Below, one piece after another: positions 1 through 7,537 of a stretch of DNA of 10,433 nt. The DNA lies in assembly GCA_003560935.1 (NCBI GenBank), contig PWJF01000522.1:1-10433 (forward strand), in the 5' to 3' direction. Source of the stretch: Ignavibacteriales bacterium. Its GTDB lineage: Bacteria; Bacteroidota; Ignavibacteria; T3Sed10-11. The notes under the pieces were generated by a model. It was given only the letters and a program-made list of their open reading frames with translations, had not been told where the DNA came from and did not search any database. How positions within the stretch are numbered: the first letter of the stretch is position 1; every line of letters starts with the position of its first letter. The translations under genes were made by a program, and so were the position numbers.

Positions 1-773
1 AACTTAAGAGAAGGATTGCCGAAGCCGTTGTCAGTGTATTTAACGAAAAGGATAACGGTACACCGAGTAACCCGGACGATATACATTTCGAAAACGATAC
101 AATATTCGATGTGAAACATCCTGAACGGAACATATCTTTTGCGGAAGTAATGCCGTTAATGTTCCTGAACAGGGTGAGCTTAAGTGCCACGGGATACTAT
201 CGCACACCGGAGATCGACTGGAATAAGGAGAAAGGAAAAGGGAAACCGTTTTTCTACTATGCATTCGGTATGGCGGTAACCGAGGTGCTGGTGGATGCAT
301 TAACCGGGCGGCATACAATTTTAAGAACGGATATATTACATGATGTCGGCGACTCGCTCAATACCCGAGTCGATATTGGACAGATTGAAGGGGGATACAT
401 TCAGGGACTCGGCTGGGTTACGACCGAGGAGGTGAAATGGGATGACAAGGGTAATCTGCTTTCTCATTCACCGGACACGTATAAGATCCCGTCAGTTCAG
501 GACATACCGAAAGATTTCCGCACCTCGCTTTTACAAAGTGCCCCCAATCCGGTCGGTACTATCCGCCGCAGCAAAGCGGTTGCCGAGCCGCCGTTTATGC
601 TGGCGCTTTCGGCATGGCTTGCGATTAAAGACGCCATATCAGCCGTCGCTAATCACGAGATAGAGCCGGAGTTCTCACTGCCGGCAACGAACGAAGTGAT
701 ATTGTTGTCGGTTGATAAGTTGAAGAAGAAAATGACGGATATGAAAGCGGCGGGGATGGTTGAAGGAAAATGA
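1..773 (+). CDS. xdhB: Xanthine dehydrogenase, molybdenum-binding subunit (3' part only)
   Basis: The C-terminal ~256 residues of a molybdopterin hydroxylase large subunit; the reading frame is open from base 3, so the gene begins outside the window and the first internal ATG/GTG codons are not its start. Hallmarks seen: GQIEGGYIQGLGW, the substrate/Moco-pocket segment common in xanthine dehydrogenase C-termini, and SKAVAEPPFMLALSAWLAIKDAI-like sequence near 573-640. There, AEPP corresponds to the GEPP motif whose Glu is the catalytic base in bovine xanthine oxidase (Glu1261); here the preceding Gly is Ala. Family knowledge: such subunits hydroxylate hypoxanthine/xanthine and pass electrons through [2Fe-2S] and FAD partners, which would be upstream. 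It differs from the second hydroxylase in this window (7538-10135), whose equivalent motif is GEIG. The next gene starts about 40 bp downstream on the same strand, consistent with cotranscription. Family call is firm; xanthine versus another heterocycle as substrate is inferred. Confidence 0.9.
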   Translation, partial: LKRRIAEAVVSVFNEKDNGTPSNPDDIHFENDTIFDVKHPERNISFAEVMPLMFLNRVSLSATGYYRTPEIDWNKEKGKGKPFFYYAFGMAVTEVLVDALTGRHTILRTDILHDVGDSLNTRVDIGQIEGGYIQGLGWVTTEEVKWDDKGNLLSHSPDTYKIPSVQDIPKDFRTSLLQSAPNPVGTIRRSKAVAEPPFMLALSAWLAIKDAISAVANHEIEPEFSLPATNEVILLSVDKLKKKMTDMKAAGMVEGK

Positions 774-812
774 TTTCTTATTTCCTATTTGCACTCAAAA
801 TCATTAGACAAA

Positions 813-2090
813 ATGAATAACAATAATTTCGCAACCGGTTTAAAATGCATCATATGTGATAAAACATATCCTCCCGAACACCTATACGTCTGTCCATCTT
901 GCGGCATACAAGGTATTCTCGATGTCCAATACGAATATGAAAAAATAAATTCTCTTATTACTCCGGAAATCATTTCTTCCCGTCCTCTGAATCACTGGCG
1001 GTATCGTGAGTTTTTGCCCATTTCCCAATCCGCCACATTGCCGCAGCTTCACGTCGGCTGGACACCGGTGTATGATGTTCCGCGGTTGGCAAAGGAAGTT
1101 GGTGTCAAGAAACTCTTTCTGAAAGATGACGGAAGAAATCCGACGAACTCGTTTAAAGATCGCGCGAGTGCGGTTGGTGTGTTGAAAGCAATTGAATTTG
1201 GTTTCGATACTGTTGCTGCTGCATCTACGGGAAATGCTGCTTCGTCGCTTGCGGGATTGGCTGCTTCGATCGGATTGCAGAGTTACATCTTCGTTCCACA
1301 GCGCGCACCGGAACCAAAAGTCACGCAGCTCCTGATTTTCGGTGCAACGGTGCTTCGGGTTAAAGGATCGTATGAAAATGCATTCGATCTCTGCTGGGAG
1401 GCATGTGAAAAATTCCGATGGTATAATCGAAGCAGCGGAACCAATCCGTATCTTGTTGAGGGTAAGAAAACGGCGGGACATGAAATCGCCGAACAATTTA
1501 CCGGTACCGGTGGAACATTGAACGGCGGCAAGATGCCCAACTGGGTTGTGGTATCTGTCGGCGACGGCTGCACGGTTGGCGGTGTCGGTAAAGGGTTGCA
1601 GGAGATGAAGTTAGCCGGACTGATCGATCGCGTCCCGCGTCTGCTCGGCGTTCAGGCGGAAGGGGCACAGCCGATATTAGAGGCATTTTATTCGGAGACC
1701 GACCTCGTGCCGTCGGAAACGAACACCTTAGCCGACAGCATTGCTGTCGGGACACCACGTAACTGGCGGCGTGCAATTCAGCAGATTAAATTATCCATAG
1801 GAGAGATGATAGCCGTTTCCGATGAAGAAATTTTCGATGCAATGCGGACGACAGCACGACTTGGCGGTGTGTTCGGTGAACCAGCCGGGGTTACCGGAGT
1901 AGCAGGAGCGAAAAAAGCGGTTGAAAGAGGTATTATTAAACCGAACGAGACTGTACTATCTGTTATAACAGGAAACGGATTGAAAGACATTCAAACAGCT
2001 ATGAAAGCGGCGGGTAAGGAGATGAGCATCGAACCGAATTTACGATCGTTAGAGGATGTAATACCGAAGCAATCCCATGTGGTAGTATAA
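813..2090 (+). CDS. thrC: Threonine synthase-family PLP enzyme
   Basis: About 425 residues, usual for threonine synthase. Numbering from ATG 813: an N-terminal zinc ribbon with CxxC pairs C12/C15 and C27/C30; the PLP-lysine motif PTNSFKDR with K115; STGNAASSLAGLAA, the Ser/Thr-Gly-Asn loop of fold-type II enzymes; NPYLVEGKKTAGHEIAEQF, very like the ThrC NPxxxEGxKT segment; and the C-terminal GNGLKD phosphate-loop motif. Known role: O-phospho-L-homoserine to L-threonine. An in-frame TTG at 789 would add 8 residues, but ATG 813 directly precedes the conserved part; neither has a convincing ribosome site. No homoserine-pathway gene adjoins it: neighbours are xdhB, a DUF2891 lipoprotein and ssnA. 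It could therefore be the housekeeping threonine synthase or a paralogue acting as a β-eliminating lyase on an amino acid from ring degradation, such as 2,3-diaminopropionate. Family is firm; the substrate in this context is open. Confidence 0.85.
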   Translation: MNNNNFATGLKCIICDKTYPPEHLYVCPSCGIQGILDVQYEYEKINSLITPEIISSRPLNHWRYREFLPISQSATLPQLHVGWTPVYDVPRLAKEVGVKKLFLKDDGRNPTNSFKDRASAVGVLKAIEFGFDTVAAASTGNAASSLAGLAASIGLQSYIFVPQRAPEPKVTQLLIFGATVLRVKGSYENAFDLCWEACEKFRWYNRSSGTNPYLVEGKKTAGHEIAEQFTGTGGTLNGGKMPNWVVVSVGDGCTVGGVGKGLQEMKLAGLIDRVPRLLGVQAEGAQPILEAFYSETDLVPSETNTLADSIAVGTPRNWRRAIQQIKLSIGEMIAVSDEEIFDAMRTTARLGGVFGEPAGVTGVAGAKKAVERGIIKPNETVLSVITGNGLKDIQTAMKAAGKEMSIEPNLRSLEDVIPKQSHVVV

Positions 2091-2139
2091 ACGAATTTGT
2101 CTAATACCTAAATCGAAAAAATAAAACTAAAAAGGCAAA

Positions 2140-3255
2140 ATGATTATGGGCAAAACAATTTTTTTAAATAAAATAATAAACGTATTTTTGTTGTTTATTT
2201 TTTTAATTTTTTTTGCCTGTCAAAAAAATGACGACGGAAAAATGGTTCCTCATTCTGAATCAGTGAAGCTGACACTCGAACAAGCTAATGTCCTATCTCA
2301 ACTGCCGCTTCATTGCATTACGGTAGAATATCCCAATAAATTAGGTCAGGTCTTAGGAAGCGATGAAGATCTGAAACCTCCACGGCAATTACGACCTGCA
2401 TTCTACGGCTGTTTCGATTGGCATTCAGCCGTACATGCACATTGGAGTTTAGTGGTTCTATTGCAGGAGTTCCCGGATTTGAAAAATAAAAATGAAATAG
2501 TGGAACATTTAGAATGCCACATTACCGCCGGGAACATCACGACCGAGGTTGAATTCTTTCATGATAAACATAATACCACGTTTGAGCGTACGTACGGTTG
2601 GGCATGGTTACTAAAATTAGCCGAAGCGTTACACACATGGGATCACCCATCGGCATCCGCACTTGAACAAAATTTGCAACCCCTGACGGATTTAATTGTC
2701 AAGCGGTATATCGAATTTTTACCCCTGTTACAGTATCCGATTAGAGTGGGGGAGCATACGAATACGGCTTTTGGATTATCGCTCGCATATGATTATGCCG
2801 AAACTGTAAATAATGAAAAATTGCAGTCGGTCATTGCGCGGCGGGCAAAGGAGTTCTATTTAAACGACAAAGGGTGTCCGATAACATGGGAGCCCAGTGG
2901 TTATGATTTTCTCTCTCCTTGTTTGGAAGAAGCTTTCCTGATGAGTAAAATTTTAGAAGAAAATGAATACGCAAAATGGCTGTCCTCGTTCTTACCGCGA
3001 CTAAAAGAAAAAGACGTTGAGCTGGCACCCGGTATTGTTACCGATCGAACCGACGGTAAATTGGTGCACCTCGACGGCTTGAATTTTAGCCGTGCATGGT
3101 GTTTGATCGGCATCGCCAATACATTGCCAGGTTATGATCATTTAAGACAGATTGCAAACGATCATATTCAATATTCGTTACCCAATCTGGTGGACGACAG
3201 CTATGAAGGAGGTCACTGGTTGGGTACTTTTGCATTGTATTCATTAATTCAATAG
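2140..3255 (+). CDS. DUF2891 family lipoprotein
   Basis: 371 residues. Residues 1-26 form a signal peptide (Lys/Asn-containing start, then a long Leu/Phe/Ile core) ending in a lipobox-like FFA-C, with the lipidated cysteine at C27, so the mature protein is probably membrane-anchored in the envelope. The rest, from about residue 70 to the end, matches what I know of DUF2891: GCFDWHSAVHAHW (~residues 90-102), FERTYGWAWLLKLAEAL, HTNTAFGLSLAYDYA, WEPSGYDFLSPCLEEA, HLDGLNFSRAWCL and GGHWLGTFALYSL. The helical, Trp/His-rich pattern suggests an α/α-toroid-like fold, which is inference. No enzymatic function is established to my knowledge. ATG 2140 and ATG 2146 are both possible starts; AAAGG at 2131-2135 is closer to usual spacing for 2146. 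The stop is only 6 bp before ssnA, indicating translational coupling or at least one transcript and hinting at a role in the same pathway. Many DUF2891 proteins are soluble, so the lipoprotein form is a point of note. Confidence 0.85.
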   Translation: MIMGKTIFLNKIINVFLLFIFLIFFACQKNDDGKMVPHSESVKLTLEQANVLSQLPLHCITVEYPNKLGQVLGSDEDLKPPRQLRPAFYGCFDWHSAVHAHWSLVVLLQEFPDLKNKNEIVEHLECHITAGNITTEVEFFHDKHNTTFERTYGWAWLLKLAEALHTWDHPSASALEQNLQPLTDLIVKRYIEFLPLLQYPIRVGEHTNTAFGLSLAYDYAETVNNEKLQSVIARRAKEFYLNDKGCPITWEPSGYDFLSPCLEEAFLMSKILEENEYAKWLSSFLPRLKEKDVELAPGIVTDRTDGKLVHLDGLNFSRAWCLIGIANTLPGYDHLRQIANDHIQYSLPNLVDDSYEGGHWLGTFALYSLIQ

Positions 3256-3261
3256 AAAAAC

Positions 3262-4560
3262 ATGCTCTTAAAGAATAGTAATTCACTCACATTATCACCC
3301 CCGTCGATCGAATCAACCGATCTTAGGATTCGGAACGGTGTTATTACCGAACGTGGAAAGAACCTATTTCCTGATGAGGGAGAGGAGGTACGAGATTTAC
3401 ATGGAAAGTATGTTATGCCCGGACTGCCGTGTGCACATACGCACATGTATTCAAGTCTCGCGCGTGGTATGCCCCCTCCGGATGAACCGCCGAAAAATTT
3501 TCCGGAGGTATTGAAAAAGGTCTGGTGGCGACTCGACCGCGCACTCGATGAGGAATCGATTTATTATAGCGCACTGATCGGTGCTGTTGAAGCGGTACGG
3601 TGGGGCACAACTCTTTTGATAGATCATCACGCCTCGCCGACACATATTTCCGGTTCGCTCGATGTGATCAAACGGGCGTATGAAGATGTGGGTATTCGGG
3701 GTGTGCTGTGTTATGAGGTCACCGACCGCGGAGGCATGGAAAAACGCGATCAGGGACTTGAGGAAAACGAGCGTTTCATTAAAGCAAACGAAGAAAACCA
3801 GTTGATTCGCGGTATTGTCGGTGCGCATGCTTCGTTTACACTTGGTGACGATTCATTGCAAAAGTGCGCCGCACTCGCCGATGTATGCAATACCGGTGTA
3901 CATATTCACGTTGCAGAGGACGCGTGTGATGTACGCGATGCAAAGGAAAAGTACAATACCGATCTGATATCGAGACTGGATAAGCACGGGATAATGCGGG
4001 GTGGATCTATATTTGCTCATTGTATTCACCTGGCACATGACGATTATTCCCGCATACGCAAAGCCGGCGGTTGGATGGTTCATAATCCGCGTTCGAATAT
4101 GAACAACAATGTCGGATACGCTCCGGTACTTCTCTTCGGTGATCGTGCAGCTCTCGGTACCGACGGTTTCCCCGCTGACATGTTTGAAGATGCAAAGGTA
4201 ATGTTCTTTAAAATGCGCGACGCTGGTGTGCGGCCCGATCCGCTAACGCTCGAAAACTTAATAACCGGCGGTGCGCAGATTGCATCGAAAATTTTTAATA
4301 AGAAAATCGGCTCACTGGAAACAGATTCCGTCGCGGATCTTATCATACTTGATTATGAACCGCCAACACCATTAACGGAAGATAACCTGTTATTCCATTA
4401 TCTCTTCGGCATGCGCTCATCGATGGTAGAATCGGTAATGGTCGAAGGAAAATGGGTAGTTGAAGACCGGAAAGTTCAAGGAGTCGATGCCGCCTCGGTG
4501 TACAAAGAAGCGTCGACAGCAGCTAAAAAACTTTGGAATCGAATGCAAAGCATAGAATAA
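3262..4560 (+). CDS. ssnA: SsnA-type putative aminohydrolase (ATZ/TRZ amidohydrolase family)
   Basis: 432 residues, close to E. coli SsnA (about 440) and alignable throughout from memory: WWRLDRALDEES, DHHASP, HNPRSNMNNNVGY, and the final motif with MVESVMVEGKWV near 4421-4460. Metal-site residues of the cytosolic TIM-barrel deaminase superfamily are present: H59-x-H61 (PCAHTHMYSS), H189 (GAHA), H214/H216 with E219 (HIHVAED), H253 (AHC) and D301 (GTDG). An intact mononuclear metal aminohydrolase is expected. Family members deaminate purine, pyrimidine or triazine rings; SsnA is genetically linked to anaerobic purine use, but its exact substrate is not settled to my knowledge. It starts 6 bp after the DUF2891 gene and is followed, after a 107-bp gap with dyad symmetry, by the ygfK homologue, the same partnership as in E. 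coli. Leader AAAAAC lacks a Shine-Dalgarno site, so translation may be coupled to the upstream gene. Confidence 0.92.
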   Translation: MLLKNSNSLTLSPPSIESTDLRIRNGVITERGKNLFPDEGEEVRDLHGKYVMPGLPCAHTHMYSSLARGMPPPDEPPKNFPEVLKKVWWRLDRALDEESIYYSALIGAVEAVRWGTTLLIDHHASPTHISGSLDVIKRAYEDVGIRGVLCYEVTDRGGMEKRDQGLEENERFIKANEENQLIRGIVGAHASFTLGDDSLQKCAALADVCNTGVHIHVAEDACDVRDAKEKYNTDLISRLDKHGIMRGGSIFAHCIHLAHDDYSRIRKAGGWMVHNPRSNMNNNVGYAPVLLFGDRAALGTDGFPADMFEDAKVMFFKMRDAGVRPDPLTLENLITGGAQIASKIFNKKIGSLETDSVADLIILDYEPPTPLTEDNLLFHYLFGMRSSMVESVMVEGKWVVEDRKVQGVDAASVYKEASTAAKKLWNRMQSIE

Positions 4561-4573
4561 ACATAATAATTAT

Positions 4574-4594
4574 ATGGCAAAATAATTTTGTCAT
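4574..4594. promoter_or_regulatory. AT-rich dyad symmetry between ssnA and ygfK
   Basis: ATGGCAAAAT-A-ATTTTGTCAT is a 10+1+10 inverted repeat with one G·T pairing, starting 13 bp after the ssnA stop. As RNA it would give roughly an 8-bp stem with a 5-nt loop but is not followed by a T-run, so it is a poor intrinsic terminator. As DNA it is a plausible operator for a dimeric repressor or activator controlling ygfK. I do not recognise a specific regulator. Confidence 0.35.
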
Positions 4595-4598
4595 TAAA

Positions 4599-4625
4599 CC
4601 CGATAGCTCCGATAACTATCGAGGG
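4599..4625. repeat. Short hairpin CCCGATAG…CTATCGAGGG
   Basis: CCCGATAG (4599-4606) pairs with CTATCG-A-GGG (4616-4625) around a 9-nt loop, with a bulged A. It sits 43 bp before the ygfK start. No T-tract follows, so termination is doubtful; it may be an mRNA-stabilising or intergenic repeat element. Whether it recurs in the genome cannot be seen here. Confidence 0.4.
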
Positions 4626-4667
4626 ATTTGGCAAAAATATCTGATTATTTATGAATAAATTCAAAAC

Positions 4668-6668
4668 ATGGCAGAACTAGTCCCCGTACCATTCGATAAA
4701 CTTTTAAAACGGATCTACCACGAGTACGACCGGAACAATTCTATCTTTGATCTTCAGGCTGGAAAATTCTACCGTCCAGACACATCGTTGGATTTATCGG
4801 TCAATTTCTGCGGTATGGTAGCGGCAAATCCGGTCGGACCTGCTGCGGGACCGCACACGCAATTGACGCAAAATATAGTCCTCTCCTGGCTTGCCGGCTC
4901 TCGCATGCTGGAATTGAAAACGGTTCAAATAAAGGATCAACTTGAACTAACCCGACCGTGTATCGATATTCATAACATCGGCTACAACACAGAATGGTCG
5001 CAGGAACTTCGTTTGGATGAATCACTCCGCGAATATGTCAAAGCGGCAATGATAATAGAGATATTAAAGCATTGGTTCAAAGAATCCGGCTTTCGGTTTA
5101 CCGACAAACAGGGAGATCTCGATCCGCAGAAAGTCAAACTCGATACGATTTTCGATACGAGTGTGGGATACGATCTTGCCGGTATTCAAAGTCCGCAGAT
5201 CCGTTCGTGGCTTCAATCGATGCGGGATGCATCGGGTCTCATCGATGAATACCGGATGCAGGTACCGGATGAGTTCCGGCGGTATCGAGATATTTCGTTC
5301 CCAAAACAGTTGTCCGAAAGTATAACCCTGTCAACGTTTCACGGAACTCCCGCCGACGAGATCGAAAGTATTTGTGAGTTTCTCTTGAGCGAGATGGATT
5401 ATCATGTGATCATAAAAATGAACCCTCCGATGCTCGGCAAAGAAAAACTTGAACACCTTCTTTATGATAAACTGGGATACGCCGAAGTGCAGGTACATGA
5501 GAAGGCGTATGAAGTTAATATTACATTTGACGATGCCGTCGCTGTCGTTAAACGACTCCAAACAGTCGCATCCCGAAAGAACAGAACACTCGGAGTCAAG
5601 TTTGGGAATACGCTTGAAGTCCATAATAAAGGTGATTTTTTAAAAGATGAAATTCAGTATTTATCGGGACAACCGTTGCACGTTCTGCACCTTGCGCTCG
5701 TGCATGAGTGGCGCAAGGTGTTCGGTACGGATTTCCCGATATCGTTTGCCGCGGGTGTCGATGCGAACAATTTTGCCGACTGTGCGGGTATCGGACTCGT
5801 GCCTATTACTACGTGTACCGATCTGTTGCGTCCGGGAGGTTACGGCAGATTGCCGAAGTATCTGTATAACCTTGAAGCAAGGATGAATGAACATAATGTA
5901 TCGACCATCGATGATTATATCATAAGTCTTGATAACACGGAAGGCGAAAGTGCAAGCGATAGATTACAAAATGCGATTCTGAGTAATACAAAACGGTTAT
6001 TTACTCAAACCATCGAAAATCCGCGTTATCACGCATCCAATAATCGTAAAACGCCGAACAAGATCGGAAGCCGTCTTTATTTGTGGGATTGTATCAATTG
6101 CGATAAGTGTATACCTGTATGTCCGAACGATGCAAATTTCTTTTTCGAAATCAAACCGGTGAATATATCTTTCAAAAATATAAAGATTGAAAATGGAAAT
6201 TGGGAATTTGTAGAAGGCGGTGAATTTACCGTCAATGAATCCCACCAGATTGCTAACTTTGCCGATGCATGCAACGATTGCGGCAACTGCGATGTATTCT
6301 GTCCGGAAGACGGCGGACCGTACATCGAAAAGCCGCGATTCTTCGGTTCACTGGATCAATGGAAAGAATGGAATCAATTGAGCGGTTTCGTTCTTTTAAG
6401 AGAGAACGGAAGCACGTGCTTGTACGGAAGGTTCAAAGACAAAGAATACAAATTGACAGTCGATGAGGCAGGTAAGGAGGCGAAGTTCACGAACGATGAG
6501 TTCAGGATAAGGATCGATTGTGATTCATCTAATGTAATCGATGCAAAAATAAGCGGAGATAGCGGGAAATATATTGTGAATATGGAGTATTATTATGCAA
6601 TGCGTACGTTGATGAAAGGTATGCTGAATCCAAGCAGGGTGCATTATGTGAATGTGGGGGTGGTTTAG
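4668..6668 (+). CDS. ygfK: YgfK-family Fe-S oxidoreductase lacking the FAD/NAD(P)H module
   Basis: 666 residues. The N-terminus (PVPFDKLLKRIYHEYDRNNSIF) and NPVGPAAGPHTQLTQNIV match the start of E. coli YgfK, and residues ~40-395 form its dihydroorotate-dehydrogenase-like barrel, with SITLSTFHGTPADEIESIC and CTDLLRPGGYGRLP. After a linker come two [4Fe-4S] motifs of Cx2Cx2Cx3C form: C475/478/481/485 and C535/538/541/545. E. coli YgfK is about 1,030 residues because a GltD-like FAD/NAD(P)H dehydrogenase lies between barrel and ferredoxin part; here only ~80 residues separate them and no GxGxxG dinucleotide motif is seen. The C-terminus after the clusters is longer than in E. coli. The reading frame is intact, so this is a domain-reduced form, not a broken gene; architecture approaches PreA of dihydropyrimidine dehydrogenase. 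YgfK was named a putative selenate reductase subunit but is now linked to anaerobic purine breakdown. Electron donor may be ferredoxin or a separate flavoprotein (inference). The STMHGCP cysteine I recall from E. coli is Thr here. Confidence 0.85.
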   Translation: MAELVPVPFDKLLKRIYHEYDRNNSIFDLQAGKFYRPDTSLDLSVNFCGMVAANPVGPAAGPHTQLTQNIVLSWLAGSRMLELKTVQIKDQLELTRPCIDIHNIGYNTEWSQELRLDESLREYVKAAMIIEILKHWFKESGFRFTDKQGDLDPQKVKLDTIFDTSVGYDLAGIQSPQIRSWLQSMRDASGLIDEYRMQVPDEFRRYRDISFPKQLSESITLSTFHGTPADEIESICEFLLSEMDYHVIIKMNPPMLGKEKLEHLLYDKLGYAEVQVHEKAYEVNITFDDAVAVVKRLQTVASRKNRTLGVKFGNTLEVHNKGDFLKDEIQYLSGQPLHVLHLALVHEWRKVFGTDFPISFAAGVDANNFADCAGIGLVPITTCTDLLRPGGYGRLPKYLYNLEARMNEHNVSTIDDYIISLDNTEGESASDRLQNAILSNTKRLFTQTIENPRYHASNNRKTPNKIGSRLYLWDCINCDKCIPVCPNDANFFFEIKPVNISFKNIKIENGNWEFVEGGEFTVNESHQIANFADACNDCGNCDVFCPEDGGPYIEKPRFFGSLDQWKEWNQLSGFVLLRENGSTCLYGRFKDKEYKLTVDEAGKEAKFTNDEFRIRIDCDSSNVIDAKISGDSGKYIVNMEYYYAMRTLMKGMLNPSRVHYVNVGVV

Positions 6669-6810
6669 TTTATAGTTTACAATTTACAATATTAAGTATT
6701 GTCAAACGAAACTGTATGCTGCCAACCGGAGGTTTGGGAATAATGGAGTTATTGAGCATTATTTTATAAATTTATTCAATGTATGAATTGTTTTACCTGC
6801 TGCAATTGGT

Positions 6811-6840
6811 TTTGGAATTCTACAGAAAATACACTATATT
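6811..6840 (+). promoter_or_regulatory. Candidate promoter of the toxin-antitoxin pair
   Basis: TTTGGA (6811-6816) and TATATT (6835-6840), 18 bp apart, lie 46 bp before the antitoxin start and overlap the dyad at 6831-6845. Autorepressed toxin-antitoxin operons usually have this overlap. Boxes are not perfect consensus and the host's sigma preferences are unknown. Confidence 0.4.
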
Positions 6841-6860
6841 AGTGTACACATAAATAGTGT
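6831..6860. promoter_or_regulatory. Candidate antitoxin operator (ACACTA/TAGTGT repeats)
   Basis: ACACTA-TAT-TAGTGT (6831-6845) is a perfect 6-bp inverted repeat, and a third half-site TAGTGT follows at 6855-6860. Arrays of short half-sites directly upstream are typical targets of ribbon-helix-helix antitoxins, and the downstream gene encodes one. This is therefore the expected autoregulatory site. Confidence 0.55.
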
Positions 6861-6885
6861 AAACCCATGTGGGGGTGAGATAATT

Positions 6886-7107
6886 ATGAAAAAAAACATT
6901 ACTTTAAGTGCAGATGAGGACGATATCCGAAAAGCGCGGGAACGCGCACTCCGGGAACGTTCATCTTTGAATGAGGTATTCAGAAAATGGCTTCGGCAAT
7001 ATGCACAGATGGGTAATAAAAGGCGCAACTATAATGAACTGATGGACTCCTTAAATTATGCTAAACCTGGTAGAAAATTTACCCGGGATGAGATGAATGA
7101 ACGATAA
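6886..7107 (+). CDS. vapB: Ribbon-helix-helix antitoxin (VapB-like)
   Basis: 73 residues. The N-terminal KNITLSADEDDIRKAR followed by SSLNEVFRKWLRQYA is the β-strand plus two helices of a ribbon-helix-helix DNA-binding domain (residues ~2-42). The charged tail (residues ~45-73) would wrap and block the toxin. The start is well supported: GGGGGTGAG at 6871-6879 lies 7-8 nt before ATG 6886, a stronger ribosome site than most genes in this window. The end overlaps the toxin start by 11 bp, typical of toxin-antitoxin operons and giving translational coupling. It probably represses its own promoter through the half-sites at 6831-6860. Family and pairing are clear; the exact VapB subfamily is not. 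Confidence 0.85.
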   Translation: MKKNITLSADEDDIRKARERALRERSSLNEVFRKWLRQYAQMGNKRRNYNELMDSLNYAKPGRKFTRDEMNER

Positions 7108-7522
7108 GTTTTTTCTCGATACCAATATATTTGCATACTCATTCGATGATTCGAATACCTTAAAACAAGATATTGCAAAACAATTGATTAAAAACGCAAT
7201 AGATGATAATACAGGGTGCATCAGCTACCAGGTTGTCCAGGAATTTCTAAACATTGCAACAAAGAAATTTGCTGTCCCCATAACGGTATCTGATTGTGAA
7301 GATTATTTAAACGAAGTGCTTTCACCATTATGTCAGGTCTACGCCGATATCGATCTCTACATTCGTTGTTTTGATATAATGGAAAGATGGAAATATTCAT
7401 TTTATGATTCACTGATAATCACTGCTTCATTGCACGCGGATTGTTCTATTCTTTATACGGAAGATATGCAGCATCAGCATAAGATTCAGGGATTAACTAT
7501 TATAAATCCTTTCAAGAAGTAA
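7097..7522 (+). CDS. vapC: PIN-domain toxin (VapC-like ribonuclease)
   Basis: 141 residues, a single PIN domain. The acidic metal-binding residues are all present: D8 (FLDTNIFAYSFDD), E49 (VVQEFLN), D104 (YSFYDSLIITAS) and E122/D123 (LYTEDMQH). Family members are Mg2+/Mn2+-dependent endoribonucleases that inhibit translation by cutting tRNA or rRNA, and are neutralised by the cognate antitoxin encoded just upstream with an 11-bp overlap. The catalytic set looks intact, so an active toxin is expected. The coding sequence appears more AT-rich than the flanking metabolic genes, in keeping with later acquisition. It ends only 15 bp before the molybdenum hydroxylase start, so the two may share a transcript. 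Confidence 0.9.
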   Translation: MNDKFFLDTNIFAYSFDDSNTLKQDIAKQLIKNAIDDNTGCISYQVVQEFLNIATKKFAVPITVSDCEDYLNEVLSPLCQVYADIDLYIRCFDIMERWKYSFYDSLIITASLHADCSILYTEDMQHQHKIQGLTIINPFKK

Positions 7523-7537
7523 AGAAGTGGAGTGTTA

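Noticed and set aside
789..812. TTG start extending the threonine synthase-family protein by 8 residues
   Set aside because: No ribosome site is seen at proper spacing and the extension has no family counterpart; ATG 813 is simpler.
882..1496. 204-codon open frame on the minus strand
   Set aside because: It lies wholly inside the well-supported threonine synthase-family gene and its translation shows no recognisable domain; it is a shadow frame.
6686..6702. ACAATA-TTAAG-TATTGT hairpin downstream of ygfK
   Set aside because: Only a six-pair, AT-rich stem, expected by chance in an AT-rich spacer.
6722..6737. CCAACC-GGA-GGTTTGG as an intrinsic terminator after ygfK
   Set aside because: The stem is short, has a bulge and no T-run follows; evidence is too weak for a terminator call.
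7532..7537. GTG start for the hydroxylase
   Set aside because: The G of this GTG is part of the GGAG ribosome site that fits ATG 7538, and the extra two residues are not conserved.
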